DNA from: Neoceratodus forsteri
Taxonomy: Eukaryota; Chordata; Ceratodontiformes; Ceratodontidae
Length of the DNA stretch: 64,000 nt
NCBI GenBank assembly: GCA_016271365.2
Contig: CM057450.1
Location: 1,806,933,967-1,806,997,966 of the forward strand
Direction: 5' to 3'
The notes beneath the pieces were generated by a model. The model had not been told where the DNA came from. It searched no databases and was given only the letters and a program-made list of their open reading frames with translations. Every line of letters starts with the position of its first letter. Position 1 is the first letter of the stretch. A program made the translations under genes and the position numbers. This document shows, piece by piece, positions 22,192-33,832 of this stretch.

Positions 22192-23478
22192 TTGTTTGGC
22201 ATGCCTGACAAGCCCAAAAAGAAAACAGGACCTACATGTTTTAAAAATTGTATTAAGTGCTACGACCTCCTGGCTAAGGCTGACAGCCATAAGTTGTGCT
22301 TAAGGTGTCTGTCTCCTGATCATCTTTTTTCTGACTGTGAACTTTGCAGTACGTTTTGCCCTAAAACTGTCACGAAAAGAGCCAAAAAATGTAAAATCAT
22401 TATGGCTTCTCAGTCCACCTCTGTGTCATCTAAGCATACCGATGGCCCTTCCTCCCATAGTAAGCAAAAGGAAAGCTCTGCTAAAGATATCCCAGAGTCT
22501 AGGGCTCCTGAAAGAGGGAACTCTGATGTAAACAAACATAAAAGGCTCTCGAAGCATGTTCTGGAAATGGTTCCTGCTAAGAAAAAAACCAAAAGAAAAA
22601 CATGTCACTGGCACTCCCTCTGAAGAAAGGAAGGAGTTGTCTGTGAGCAGAAGTAAAATGCCCTCTATGGAGGATATTGCGGAGGCTTGGCAGTTTTTTC
22701 AGGCCTTTCAGGCCATGGGGTCACTTATGAGCATGCTGATTCCTCCTCCAATTCCGGTTCCCTCCCCAGTTCTGGAGGACCAAGGGGCCGAGTTCTACTA
22801 TGATGAGGAGAAAGAGGAAATAGAGCCCACAGAGCCCAATGGTTTTCCTAAACAGCAGTTTTGTTCTCCCTCCCAGGGCCAGGATGATGTTTCCTCACAG
22901 TATGCTTTTCTGAGACATATGGTGAACACCTTCAACCTTTCCACCCAAGAGACTGTGGAGGATGAGGAAAAAGTGGAGTTTGTGGACGTGATGGATCTAA
23001 CCCCGACTAAGAGGGTGTTCTTCGAGTGCACAAACCCCTTAAGAAGGCAACCTGCAAACTGTTACAGACTTCCCATCACCATGCCTGGCATTGACAAAAA
23101 TATTAAGAAGTACCTTGAAGGAGAAGTACAGACTGTGGCTTGTGATAAGGGTAAAATTCCCCTCTCTACTCAGCTCCAGACAAAAACTCCAGAAAGCTGG
23201 ATAGTATGGGGAAGAAGGTTTATACATCTGCCTAACTGCTGTTGAGGTAAACAGCCTATATGGCTTGTACTGCCCAGTACCAGAAAGCTCTCTGGTGCTC
23301 TATCCTGGCCATGAGTGACAAAGCTTTCAGGGATCTGGCACAGGATTTAGAAGATATTGCAAAATCAGTCCTGGATGCAACTAACTTCCAGTTTCATATG
23401 GCAGTAGGTGCCAATGACACTGCCTCCAGGATCACAGCCCATGCAATATCCGTAAGGTTTGCCTGTGGGTGCTGCTGA
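22192..23478 (+). pseudogene. DIRS-A gag-like protein, two frames
   Basis: The first frame (22192-22623) starts MFGMPDKPKKKTGP and has a zinc-ribbon-like motif: CIKC, KADSHKLCLRC, then H and CELC. A Lys/Ser-rich stretch follows. A frame change near 22600 leads to 22556-23245, with PSMEDIAEAWQFFQAF, an acidic region (YYDEEKEEIEPTEP) and the AFLRHMVNTFNLSTQETVED segment. A further change leads to 23260-23478 (LAQDLEDIAKSVLDATNF, FQFHMAVGANDTASRI). These parallel the DIRS-B gag in order. The protein should package the RNA intermediate. Frameshifts and truncation make it a pseudogene. Confidence 0.75.
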
Positions 23479-23505
23479 GCAGCTTAAGAGGAAGCAGCTC
23501 TCCAT

Positions 23506-25044
23506 TTGGGCTCCTATAAAAATTTATTAAAAAGTAATTCCTTATTTCAGTTTCGGCGCTAAGTACCCACTAAGTTTTCAGTGTGCAGTTGCTGGTTACT
23601 AACGTAGCATAATGGGCAAATCTAAGGGCTCTAATCTGCCAAGTGATAACTTTTTTAAGACCAAAGGACAGCCATGTTATGAGCGGCCTGGGCAGAAAAG
23701 TAAATTCGGGACCTCTGCTGATACTCCAATGGGTGTAGTGACTCTGTCCACCATCAGTGCCACATTGGGGCAATTAGTGAAAATGGTCCAAGATTTGGAT
23801 CACAAATTTGATGCTCTACACCCAAGGGCAGCCACCCTGGACTCCAGAATGGACAATATGGATTAATCTTTCCAGCAGACTAAAGCCTTAGTTCCAAATC
23901 TGTTGATGTCACAGCTTGCCTCGACAAAGAGAACTCCCTGCTCTGACAGAGACTTTAAAATGTGGAAAAGCAAGCTAGGGAATGAAATGTCCATATTATT
24001 GGCCTTTCAGAATCAGTGGAGGGGGAGGAATGTTTGGGTTTTGCAAAAATATTTATTGCCAACCTTCTGGGTCTTTTGGAAGATGACTCTCCTGTGTCTG
24101 TTGAGAAGGCCTTTTGCATTACACTGCAGCTGGTGTCTGTGGCATCAATTATCCCCTGAACCTTCATGCTGGTGTGCACGGGGATGGGAAACTGGGACAG
24201 AATTTTAGATGTGGCATGAAGAAAGCGATGTCTATGGTACAGGGAAGATGCCGTGCTATTGTTCCCTGTCCTCTCTTACAGCACAAGGCAAAGACAGAAG
24301 GCTTTTGATGGGATAGGAACTCTGCTTCGCCAGCTAAAGTTGCAACACCAGCTCCTGCTCCCAGCAAAACTACGCCTGCAGTGGAACGGTCAGTTGTATC
24401 TTTTTACTGACCCCAAAAATACTGAAAAACTGCTGCAGCATATTGAATCTGAAGTGGAGGTGCAGGAGGGAACTGCAGACTTCTTAGATGGTGATTAAAT
24501 TACTGCCTGGACTTAGCTGTAAGTGCCTTCCTTGACATGTGGGTTGGGCAGTGCTATGATTCCCACCTTTTCTTTTACTAACTGATTATGTTGTTTAATT
24601 CTACAACTTAGTAGGAAGATGCCAGTGAACTTACTCTACTTACAATAGGGAGCTCAGCTATGGTCCACTGACTTTCTTTTTCATGATGGTGGCATTTCCC
24701 ACCAAATTTTAATGTCAGACAGCAATTCTCAGTTCAGCGTGACAATCTTTAGTTCACATACTCTAGTGTACTGGTGACCCCTTGGACAGTAGTTGTGCTG
24801 TTGTGGACATAGCGTTTGCTCAAGTCCAAATGACACAATGATTAAGCAATTATGATATCTACAGTATCTATATATGCCAGAATTAGGCTAATTACATGCT
24901 TAGAGTGTTGTTAATATTGACTGTTTAGCCGCTGTCACAAATGCAGTTTTAATTTAATTATACCAAATTTGTTTTCAAGCTCTCCTACTTGTTGCACATT
25001 ATGGGGTTTGATTTTTATTGGAAGGCTGAGGGAAATTTCTTTTT
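23506..25044 (+). mobile_element. L1 LINE fragment: 5' end, ORF1 and inter-ORF region
   Basis: Begins within DIRS-A gag and carries a short leader, ORF1 (23612-24498, frameshifted) and about 550 bp of following sequence without ORF2. The loss of ORF2 means it could not have been mobilised in this form. It was either truncated after insertion or split by later events. A closely similar ORF1-end segment occurs at 33831-34345. Confidence 0.65.
23612..24498 (+). pseudogene. L1 ORF1 (RNA-binding protein), broken
   Basis: The N-terminal frame MGKSKGSNLPSDNFFKTKGQ extends to 23866 and includes a heptad-like region (TLSTISATLGQLVKMVQDLD) consistent with the ORF1p coiled coil. After frameshifts the C-terminal domain is clear at 24290-24498: RQKAFDGIGTLLRQLKLQHQ, LLLPAKLRLQWNGQLYLFTD and PKNTEKLLQHIESE. 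This matches the LFPAKLRV-NGK-FFxxP signature of vertebrate L1 ORF1p. The middle RNA-recognition part is poorly preserved. Confidence 0.7.
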
Positions 25045-25110
25045 AAACATAGAGACAGAATTTGACAGCAGTTAAGGACTGCTTGGCCCACCTAGTCTGT
25101 CCATTTTTGT
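25044..25110 (-). mobile_element. CR1 3'-end fragment, antisense
   Basis: AACATAGAGACAGAATTTGA and GCCCACCTAGTCTGTCCATT are the complement of the CR1 3' tail also seen at 16125-16180. It is a 5'-truncated insertion of under 100 bp. Confidence 0.6.
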
Positions 25111-25480
25111 GGTTGCTTGCACATTGCATCAGCTTCCTTTACAAGCGGGTTGTGGAGGCACAGCAGTGTTGCACCATGTGGCAGTAGTCCGTTTTGGGGC
25201 TGGTCTCTGCCGCAGCGAATTAGAGGAGCATGCTGTTGATGATGGACATTAATAAGAATGCCACTGTGCTCAAAGCAATTGACCACTGCAATCAGGGAGC
25301 ACTCCATCACTACACAATCAGCTGTTTTTGCTGTGGGGCGGTCCCTGACTGCAGCAGTCAATTACAGCTGTATTGTGTGCTGTCCCCTTTCAATAAACAT
25401 GATAACGGCTTCTCTGTCGGCCTCTCGCAGTCCCCACGAAGCCACCAGAAAGCTGCCGCCTGCCTCTCACAGTTCTTAAA
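25111..25480. other. Unassigned sequence
   Basis: No recognised gene or element. Composition becomes GC-rich toward the hairpin repeats. Confidence 0.4.
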
Positions 25481-25700
25481 GCCGACGGGGTGCCCAATTC
25501 CCCTGTCGGCGTACCCCTTCTCTGATTCATTTGTTGATGGGGTAGCCCAATCCTCATTGGCATGATGTGCCCCCCATACGTTGTGTGCTGAGGGAGTGCC
25601 TATTCCCCTCGGCTAATGCAAACTCCCCCCAAGCACACTGTATCACGGGCAGGGGTGCCCAGTCCTCATCAGCTCCAGCCCCCCCCAAAAGAGACACCCA
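25481..25700. repeat. Four GC-rich tandem repeats of 53-57 bp with internal dyads
   Basis: Units start near 25481, 25534, 25587 and 25644. Each has a consensus like G..GA-GGGGTGCCCA-TCCTC followed by a complementary arm, for example GCCGACGGGG ... CCCCTGTCGGC in unit 1 and GCTGAGGGAG ... CCCCTCGGCT in unit 3. A C-rich run follows. Each unit could form a hairpin. The units have diverged, so the array is old. Confidence 0.6.
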
Positions 25701-26039
25701 GGTGTGCCGGCATGCTGGGAGCCCACCCCAGCATGCCAAAAGGTGTCCCACATTGCTGCTCTTTATTTTTTTAAACCTGTAAAAACAGAAAACGTCCCTC
25801 ACGGTCTCTCGTGCCCCCTCACCAACCCACACCCACCCTCTGCACACCCTACCTCCCCACACACACCCTCACCCCATACTTACCTCCGGAGCCTGGTGCG
25901 ATGATCTTCCGTGGACTGGGAACACGTCTACACTCTTCAAAGCCAACCTCAAACTGAAGAAATGCCGATAAGCTGTATAATGGCATAAATATGGTTATTT
26001 CAACTTAGGTGGATATCTCAGCCATTTTTGGGAATGTTT
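25701..26039. other. Unassigned C-rich sequence
   Basis: C-rich with CACACC runs near 25800-25875. No coding or RNA signal recognised. Confidence 0.4.
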
Positions 26040-27165
26040 TCAGCGAATTTTCAACATGGGGTTCTTGTGACCCCATCTCCTGAACTCAGTCACTATTATT
26101 TTGTTATTCGGTCCCAAAAGGTGATTTTGCGGTCACTGCGTGGAGCCACATTTTGGGACTGATTAATGAAATAACAGTGTCATAGTTCATGAGGTGGGCC
26201 CCCAAAAACCCTATGTTGAAAATTTGGTGAAAAAATTCCCCAAAAATGACTTGCTTTATGAGCATGTGTTGCGCAGTTCCTATGCACACTCGTAATTTTG
26301 AGAATTTTTTTATATTTTCACTCCAGATTTTTGACATTACCATTTTACCACACCTCCTTATGAACAGTACAGCTGTCATTTTTCACATCTTGCCCAAAAT
26401 GTGTTTTCACACATGTAGCACACAATGGCATGGTTGGTGTGCAAAATCAATGTTTGGGACAGATTAAGAAAATCACTGTGACACTGTTCATGAGCAGAGG
26501 TCTTAAAATGCCTATGTTGAAAATTTGGTGACAAAAGTCCATTAAAATAACTGTGTTATGAGCATGCATTGCGTAGTTTCCACGCACCCTCGTAACTTCC
26601 CGAATTTGTAATATTTTCACTCCAGATTTTCAACATTGGCATTTTTCCACACCTCCTTATGAACAGTACAGCTGTCATTTTTCACATCCTGACCAAAATG
26701 TGTTTTCGCACTTCCAGCACAGAATAGCACAGTCGCTGTGAGAAATCAATGTTTGAGACAGATTAAGAAAATCACAGTGACACTGTTCATGAGCGGAGGT
26801 CCCAAAATGCCTATGTTGAAAGTCTGGTGTAAAAAATCCCCAAAATAGTTACATTATGGGTGTGCGTTGCACAGCTTCTACGCATACTCTTGACTTCACC
26901 AGTTTTTTTATATTTTTACTCCAGATTTTCAGCAATACCCTTTTTTTGCACCTTCTCATGAACAGTACTGCTGTCATTTTTCACTTCCTGTTCAAAATGT
27001 GTTTTCACACCTATGGCACCAAATGCGGCAGTCACTGTGCAAAATCAGCTTTTGGCTAACAAACTGATAGTGTCACTGTTCATGTGGTGGGGTCACAAAA
27101 AGCCCATGTTAAAAACTTGTGGTAAAAATACCAAGAAATGCCCAGGGCATTAGGGTTTCTGACCA
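26040..27165. repeat. Satellite of about 300-bp units, each made of two inverted halves
   Basis: CTATGTTGAAAATTTGG recurs at 26211, 26512 and 26811 (there AAAGTCTGG), and as CCATGTTAAAAACTTG at about 27103, so the period is 292-301 bp. Between these lie the same sequence inverted (TTTTCAACATTGG, CCTTATGAACAGTACAGCTG) near 26318-26385, 26620-26690 and 26920-26990, with a partial arm at 26047-26095. Orientation alternates about every 150 bp through eight arms. Another dyad, CCCAAAATGTGTTTTCACAC against GTGTGCAAAATC, lies between arms. There is no coding capacity. Confidence 0.8.
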
Positions 27166-28520
27166 TAACGCCCTAACCTGTAGAGACTGACAGGCATCAG
27201 GGATGTGACTTGGGATTGTCGACAGTAATGCTCACACCATTTCACCCCCACCCTGCAGCCAGTGACAGGTATCAAGGTGCGCCTTGGACTCTTTGGCCCC
27301 CGAGTTCACCCCATTCTCCTATACTGCACTCATTTCTGTGTATTTCCTTATGGAATGAGGTGAGTATAAAGCCCAAACACCCCAAGGCACACCTCAACAC
27401 TTGCATTAAACCAGAAATAAAGGTGCGTCTCAGGTAGTATCCTGTGTGTTCACAAAAAGGAAGGCAAATCCCATAGACTCAAAGTAAGCGTAACTTGTGG
27501 CACTCGTGGTCCCGCAAAGAAATAAAGGATGAAATAATGAAAACGACAGCAGCTTACTCAATACAATCTGAAGTTTAATGGCTGGAGAACAAACTGATGT
27601 CATAGTGCCTCGCCCCTACAATTAGGCCTTTGATTAGGGTAAATTCATTACTCACAGGTGCTACCTTTATTCTGGCAGCTTAAAGAAATACACACATTTC
27701 ACAAAAAGCCCACCTCATCCAATAATAACAAATTCTCTATTACTAACCAGGAAGTAAACACTTGTCTCATGTAGTATAGTTAAATGTCATACATTATTCC
27801 TTTCCTACATGCTACATTGTTACATAATATTTAATAGTTAAATAGACACAACTAAAATGATGTCAATTTACAATTATCTATTTCGTCTTTTACTTACACA
27901 AACTAATTGTTTTATACAATATTATTTATACCATTGTGTCATAACTTATTCTAAGCTTATTTATTCCATAAAGGACATTTAAACCTAGAAAAATAAACCT
28001 ATTAATAGACGTAGAGAATTATATGCCCATAGACATAGGTTCTTCACTGATCTGAAATGACTGCACATTTCATCCAAGATCTCATGACCAATTACATGTG
28101 AAATAAACCATACACATTTATACAAAAATTAGTATTTACAATAATTCAAAAATAAGGAAACTAGAGAAAGGACAAAGAAGGATGTAAATGAATAAAGAAG
28201 GGGAGGGGAGGGAAAAACAAAGGAAAAGGGAGGACAATAGGGGAAGAGCGGGGATGGGAAAAGGAAGGGAAAGGATAGGGAGGAAGGCGATGGGGTAGGA
28301 AGGTATAGGAAGGAGTAGGAGGGGAGGGGAAGGGGTGATGAGGTGGGGGAGTGTAAGGGGAGGGGAGTTATTGGGGAGTGAGGGAGAAGGGGAGAGGAGG
28401 GGAGGTTATAAGGGAATAAGTTGTGTGTGTAGGGAGGTGAAAGGAACAAAAGGAAAACAATTTAAAACAAAAATGATATAGACTTAAACTAAGACACAGC
28501 TGAGTAAATTTCTCACCGAG
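27160..28520 (-). repeat. Left arm of a 4-kb palindrome: PLE terminal repeat and minisatellite
   Basis: The arm is the complement of 30070-31240. Shared blocks include the ends around GTAAGCATAA/TTATGCTTA, AAGCTGCTGTCGTTTTCATT, CTATGTCTATGGGCATATAA and a long purine-rich run (28190-28440, GGGGAGGGGAGGG). Its outer part holds an 83-bp minisatellite (ACCCTG-AG..TGACAGG-ATC near 27165 and 27249). I interpret the inner part as a Penelope-like pLTR because a PLE GIY-YIG frame runs into it. Confidence 0.7.
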
Positions 28521-28620
28521 TTAGTACTGATTAACCCTCATTGAAAGTTGGACTTGAATATATTTTTTACTGATCTTTTACATAAGGGATTAAGTCCACC
28601 TCTTCATTAAATCCTAACGG

Positions 28621-28930
28621 TTATATAGAATTTAGCGAAACTATCCATCTTGTCTCTTTTTGATTTAGCACATTCAATCGATCTCCTCCTCTGTCTAGGG
28701 GAGGTGCATAATCCAAGGCCATAAATTTTAAATGAACTGGATCAGAATTGTGGTATTCAGCAAAATGGCTATCAAGTGGGCAGTGATTATTTTGATTTAT
28801 AATAGCCCTAGTGTGTTCTTGGACTCGTATTTTAAGTGGCCTAACTGTTCTTTCAACATAGAAACTGCCAAAACACACTGAGCCGTGCCGCTTATTGTAT
28901 AAATTGATTACATTACTCAGATGTGTGCTT
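28621..28930 (-). pseudogene. PLE GIY-YIG endonuclease fragment
   Basis: The minus-strand frame (28878-28621) reads FGSFYVERTVRPLKIRVQEH, SHFAEYHNSDPVHLKFMALD and GGDRLNVLNQKETRWIVSLN before a stop. These are the second half of the GIY-YIG nuclease of Penelope-like elements (YVGRTxRPLKxRIxEH ... GGDRxxxLxQxExxWI). The G of YVG is E here, and the first half (GIY strand) is lost after a degenerate NKRHGSVC stretch. The 3' end leads directly into the left palindrome arm. The RT is absent, so this is a 5'-truncated PLE. Confidence 0.75.
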
Positions 28931-30069
28931 AGTAGGTGATGATTGTGAAATTTAAATTTTGTACCTCAGCTAGGGTCACTTATTAGAAAGTGGCACCAAA
29001 ACCTAGTTTGAACTCCTCCTCTGACTAGGCTGAAATACACGCAGGTTTTTCGTCTAAAGTGCCCCATCTAATCTAAAATTTATTTAGCTGTTGATTAGCG
29101 GTATAGACCAGGATTATTCTAACTCGGTCCTGTAAACCCGTGCTGCAGATATAAATTTGAACCCCAAACCGGCTTTTCAGCCACTGAATTATATAGGAAA
29201 CAGCTAAAATAAAGTGCAAAAGCAGCAGAAAGGTAAAATTGCAGAGCCCGCAGCTTAGGTGTGCAGACTGAGCGGCTCCTCGCCTACCGGGCTCTTGTAT
29301 TTTTCCCCTTCTAAAACGCAGTAGAAGAGCTGCTTCCCTCGCTCTGCAAATGTAATAGTAGCAGCTGCTGAAACTGAATTCACATTGCTAGCAGCTCAGG
29401 AGAGAGACTGTAAATTAATGATAACTACTCCCACAAACTTACAATTTCCCAACACCTGCAGCTCAGGAGGAAAACTTGATTTGAACTGCAAAAAGCTGCT
29501 CGAGCTTGCTGGGTGCTGTTTCCCGCAGTCACTGCGACTGCTCCCCACCCGCCCCACCACTCCCACCTTAGCTGGCACCAATTATATAGCGTGAGGAATA
29601 CTGTAGACCATGCCCAGAAGAAATGTTAACCATCTCCTCACTTTACCATTAGCAGGCTATATTTCTTGGCGTCCAGAGGGCACCTGATATTTGTTTCCAT
29701 TCTCTCTGCTCCTAGATCATAATTCTGCTAGCTAGATAAGTTTATGTTACTCTCAATTTGAGCCTTCCTACTCACACACCCCACTTTCATATAACCCTCT
29801 CAATCAAATTCAATATGGCCATAAGTCCCTGTGCTATATTCCTACTAGTCTCTATTTTTTCCAGTCTCGTATGGCTCCCATTATTATGCTACCCACCAAA
29901 CAGGAGCCATCGCTACACCCACCCTGATGACTCCAAGCTCTCCACTATGCATCTGCCACCACACTGGCCACATGACACCTCCCCACTTCTCATCCCTCAT
30001 AAGTTCATCTACCACCTATCCTACACTCTGCATAAATTCTCGCTGCTCAACCTCACCCTGCCCACCCCG
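28931..30069. other. Spacer of the PLE palindrome, mostly unassigned
   Basis: Contains GC-rich stretches with duplicated GCAGCTCAGGAG (29392 and 29459) and a TATA-like AATTATATAGCG at 29580. From 29758 there is a pyrimidine-rich open frame (235 codons, into the right arm) with LLCYPPNRSHRYTHPDDSK. That frame is long because of composition, and I cannot assign it. The region may hold pLTR leader and another LINE 5' scrap. Confidence 0.35.
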
Positions 30070-31240
30070 TTCACCTGTGTTACTCACCTGTGTCTTAGAT
30101 TAAGTCTATATAATATTTGTTTTAAATTGTTTTCCTTCTGTTCCTTTCACCTCCCTATACACACACTCTATTCCCTTATCACCCCTTTCCCTCCCTCTCC
30201 CTCACACTTCTCTACTCCCCTCACCCCCACCCCAATCATTCCCTTCCCTTCCCTCGTCCTCTCCCCTTTTTCTCCCCACCCCATCACCCCTTCCCCTTTA
30301 CCTCCTCCTTCCCATGCCCACCCATCCCATCACCTTCCTCCCTATCCTTTCCCTTCCTTCCCTTCTCCCTGCTCTCCCCGTTGTCCTCCCTTTTCCTTCA
30401 TTTTTCCTCCCTTCTTTATTCATTTACATCCTGCTTTGTCCTTTCTTTATTTTCCTTATTTGTGAATTATTGTATACATGGATTTTTGTATAAATGTGTA
30501 TGGTTTATTTCACGTGTAATTGGTAATGAGATCTTGGATGAAATTTATAGTCACTTCAGATCAGTGAAGAACCTATGTCTATGGGCATATAATTCTCCAC
30601 GTCTATTAACAGGTTTATTTTTCTAGGTTAAAATATCCTTTATGGAATAAATAAGCTTAGAATAAGTTATGACAGAATGGTATAAATATTGTATAAAAAC
30701 AATTAGTTTGTGTAAGTAAAAGATGGAACAGATTATTGTAAATTGACATAATTTTAGTTGTGTCTAACTATTAAATAATATGTAACAATGTAGCATGTAG
30801 GAAAGGAATAATGCATGACATTTAATTATACTACATGAGAAAAGTGTTTCCTTCCTGGTTAGTAATAGAGAATTTGTTACTATTGGATGAGGTAGGCTTT
30901 TTGTAAAATGTGTGTATTTATTTAAGCTGCCAGAATAAAGGTAGCACCTGTGAGTAATGAATTTACCCTAATCAAAGGCCTGATTGTAGGGCTGAGGCGT
31001 TGGGCATCAGTTTGTTCTCCAGTCATTAAACTATAGTTTGTTTTGAGTAAGCTGCTGTCGTTTTCATTAGTTCATCCTTTCTATCCTTGTGGTACCACGA
31101 GTTCCATAAGTTATGCTTACACCTCGACACTTGTCAGTGTCTACAGGGTAGGGTGAGGTGAAAAGTCATGACTGTTGTGGGCGATGACCGAAAGGCACAC
31201 CCCCAATGCCTGTCCATCTCTGCAGGGTGGAGGTGGAGTT
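30070..31240 (+). repeat. Right arm of the 4-kb palindrome
   Basis: Inverted copy of 27160-28520: the pyrimidine-rich run (30180-30400), TTCCTTATTTGTGAATTATTG, CTATGGGCATATAATTCTCC, GGAATAAATAAGCTTAGAAT and AAGCTGCTGTCGTTTTCATT lie in mirror order. It ends in minisatellite sequence around GTCAGTGTCTACAGGGTAGG. Divergence between the arms looks like several to ten percent by eye, plus indels. Confidence 0.7.
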
Positions 31241-31369
31241 GGCTTCAGTTCAGTACTTCACTGCCATTCCTATACTGCATCTGTCTAACTCCTGCACTTC
31301 CACTGCTAATGCCAGCAAGCAACCATTCGGCATTGACAAATGCTTGTTCCTACCTGTTTTATATACCGC

Positions 31370-33832
31370 AGATCCTAAATGATATGCGGCTTACCCTCTC
31401 TTACCTAAGAGTTCCTTTATGTCTGTTCCATGCATTTTTGAATTCCTTTACCATTTTTCTCCCTACAGCCTTTGCAGGGAGGCTGTTCAATGGATCCACC
31501 ACCCTTTCTGTGAAAAAAATACATTCTCACGTTACCCCCAAGTGTACCCCCCTTACCTTTATATCATGGCCCCTTGTTCTTGAACATCTTTTTTTTTTTT
31601 TTTAAAGATGCTACCCTCTTGAACCTTATTTACACCCTTGAGGTATTTGAAAGTCTCTATCATACCCTTCTCTCCTCTCCTCTACTTCAGGAAATACATA
31701 TTGAGATCCTCCAGTCTCCCCTTATATGACTTTTGGTGTAGCCCCTGCACCATCTTTGTCACCCTTCTCGGAATTGCTTCTACTCTGTCTATGTCCTTCT
31801 GAAGATGCGGCCTCCAGAACTGGACACAGTACTCTAGATGATGTCTCACCAATGTTCTATACTGAGGCATCACCACCTCCTTCCTTCTGCTGGAGATATC
31901 TCTCCCTATGCACCCCAGCATTCCACTAGCTTTCCTCACAGCCTTTTTACATTGTTTGGTAACCATCAGATCATCAGATATGATTACTCCCAGTTCCCTT
32001 TCCTGTTTGGTGGCCATCAGTACACCCACCATGATGTACCCCTTCCCTGCATTTCTGTACCCGAAGTGCTTGATCTTGCATTTTTTGCATTGAATCTTAG
32101 CTGCCACACCCCTGACCACTCATCAACCTTGCTTAGGTCCCTTCTCATTTTCTTTACCCCTCCTGGAGTGTCAACCCTGTTGCAAATCTTCATGCTGTCT
32201 TCAAAGTGATACATTCCCTTCCCTTCTAGCCCATCTGTAGTGTCACTTATGAAGACATTAGAGAGGACTGGTCCAAGCACTGATCTGTGCGGGACCTCGG
32301 TGGTCCCTCCCACTTTGGAATGAACTCCATTCACCACCACCTTCTGTGTACTATTGCTCAGCCAGTTTTTGACCCAGTTTATTATCCTGGGACCCACTGC
32401 TAGGCTGCTCACCTTGTTTACCAGCCTCCTATATGGGACGGTGCCGAAAGGCCTTGCTGACATCCAGATATGCCACATCCACCACCCCTCCCTGATCCAT
32501 CAGCTTAGTCACCCAGTCAAAGAAATCTATCTGATTTGTTTGACAAGATCTTCCAGCTGTGAATCAGTGCTGCCTCGGATCCTGTTCTCCATTGGATTTG
32601 AGATATATCACAAACCTTTCTTTTAGTAGTGATTCCATTAATTTCCCCACCGTCAAAGGCAGGACGACTGGCCTGTAATTGCCTGCCTCCTCCCACTTTT
32701 GTGGAGAAAAACTGCATTTGCTCTCCTCCAGTCCTTTGATACCACACCTGTTTCCTGCAAACTGTTGAACAGGGCTGTCAGTGGTACTGCCAGCACCTCT
32801 CTGAGTTCTCTTTAATACTCTGGGATGTATCCTGTCCAACCCCATTGCCTTGTCTACTTTCAGATTAGTGAGTTCCTTTATGACTCTCTCCTTCTTAAAA
32901 GGACTGGTGTCCTCCTTCCTCCCAGTGGTGCTTCCATCGTCTAACTTTGGTCCCTCCCCTTCCCCTTCTGTGAATACTGAACGAAAATACTTGTTCAGGA
33001 TTTCTGCTTTTTCTTGGTCTCCCTCTGCAGGTTCCCTCTTTCCCGCCTTCGTTTCACGATCCAACTCTTAGTCTTTTTTGTTTCACTAACGTACCTGAAA
33101 AAGTTCTTGTCCCCTTTTGTTATTGCCTGGGTTATATATTTTCTTCTGTTTGTGCCTTTGCGCTCCTGACTGCTTTCCCCACCTGCCTTTGCTTTTCCAG
33201 ATACAGTTCCCTGTCTTCTTCCCTCTGTATTTCCTTGTACCTCCTGAATGCCACCCTTTTTGCCCTTACCTTCTCGGACACTTCTTTTGAGAACCATAGT
33301 GTTTTATTCTTTCTTTGTTTTGCTTACTTTATTTATGCAATGGGTTTTTGCCACTGCTGTGGCTCCCTTAAGATTATTCCATTGTTCCTCCACCCCCCTT
33401 CTTTTCTCCTTCTCTGCCAGTGATTTTCTAAGACAATCCCCCATCTTTGCAAAGTTGGCCCGCCTGAAATCCAGGACCCTTGCTTTCATGTGGTTTCACT
33501 CCTCTGCTGTTCTCACATTGAACCACACTGTACTGTGATTGCTTGATGCCAGATGGCACCCCACTTTTACATCTGTAATTCCGTCCCTGTTGGTGAGTCA
33601 CAGGTCCAAAGTCACTCCTCCTCGGGTGGGCTCCATCACTAGTTGTCTTTGGCACACCCCCTGCAGGGCTTCCAGGATGTCTCTGTTCCTGGCTGAGGCT
33701 GCAGCCTGGTTGCTCCAATCCAGATCCAGCAGATTGAAATCTCCTACCAGCAGCACCTCCCCTTTAGCTGTCATTCTGTGAATGCTTCTACAAGTACCCT
33801 GTCCAGCTCTTCCCCTTGTGCCGGAGGTCAGT
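31370..33832 (-). mobile_element. CR1 LINE fragment, antisense (end of EN to C-terminus)
   Basis: On the minus strand the 5' end lies in the endonuclease at 33870 (GEVLLVGDFNLLDLDW at about 33715-33765). It continues through the linker (NKYFRSVFTEGEGEGPKLDD, 32935-32995), LKVDKAMGLDRIHPRVLK (32820-32870), YLDVSKAFGTVPYRRLV (32420-32480) and LVRHHLEYCVQFWRPHLQKD (31790-31855), then KMVQGLHQKSYKGRLEDLN. The active-site box is destroyed (YHFEDSMKICN in place of LFADDTKLCN, near 32190), as is PQGS (PHRS). It is closely related to the CR1 at 12476-16195. Its last part abuts the palindrome arm without a recognised tail. Confidence 0.8.

Larger units (their letters stand above)
21346..23505 (+). mobile_element. 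DIRS-A, left part: left ITR, leader and most of gag
   Basis: The left terminal repeat (21346-21510) is complementary to 48085-48254, the right end of a DIRS pol fragment of the same family. A leader follows, with a CORE-SINE at 21752-21958, then gag from 22192. The element is interrupted at about 23505, within gag, by an L1. The 3' end of a matching gag, RT, RNase H, a recombinase fragment and the right ITR appear at 44841-48254 in the same orientation. Confidence 0.75.

Noticed and set aside
26040..27165. CRISPR array
   Set aside because: Units of 300 bp alternate in orientation and have no constant short repeat with unique spacers. The genome is a vertebrate.
27200..27440. Possible host exon with TATA-like AGTATAAAG at 27362
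   Set aside because: The sequence is part of a minisatellite that recurs inverted at 31120-31240. There is no splice or coding evidence.
29758..30465. 235-codon open frame rich in Pro, Ser, Leu and His
   Set aside because: The strand is pyrimidine-rich, which removes stop codons. The frame runs from an unassigned spacer into the non-coding palindrome arm, and it resembles no protein family I know.
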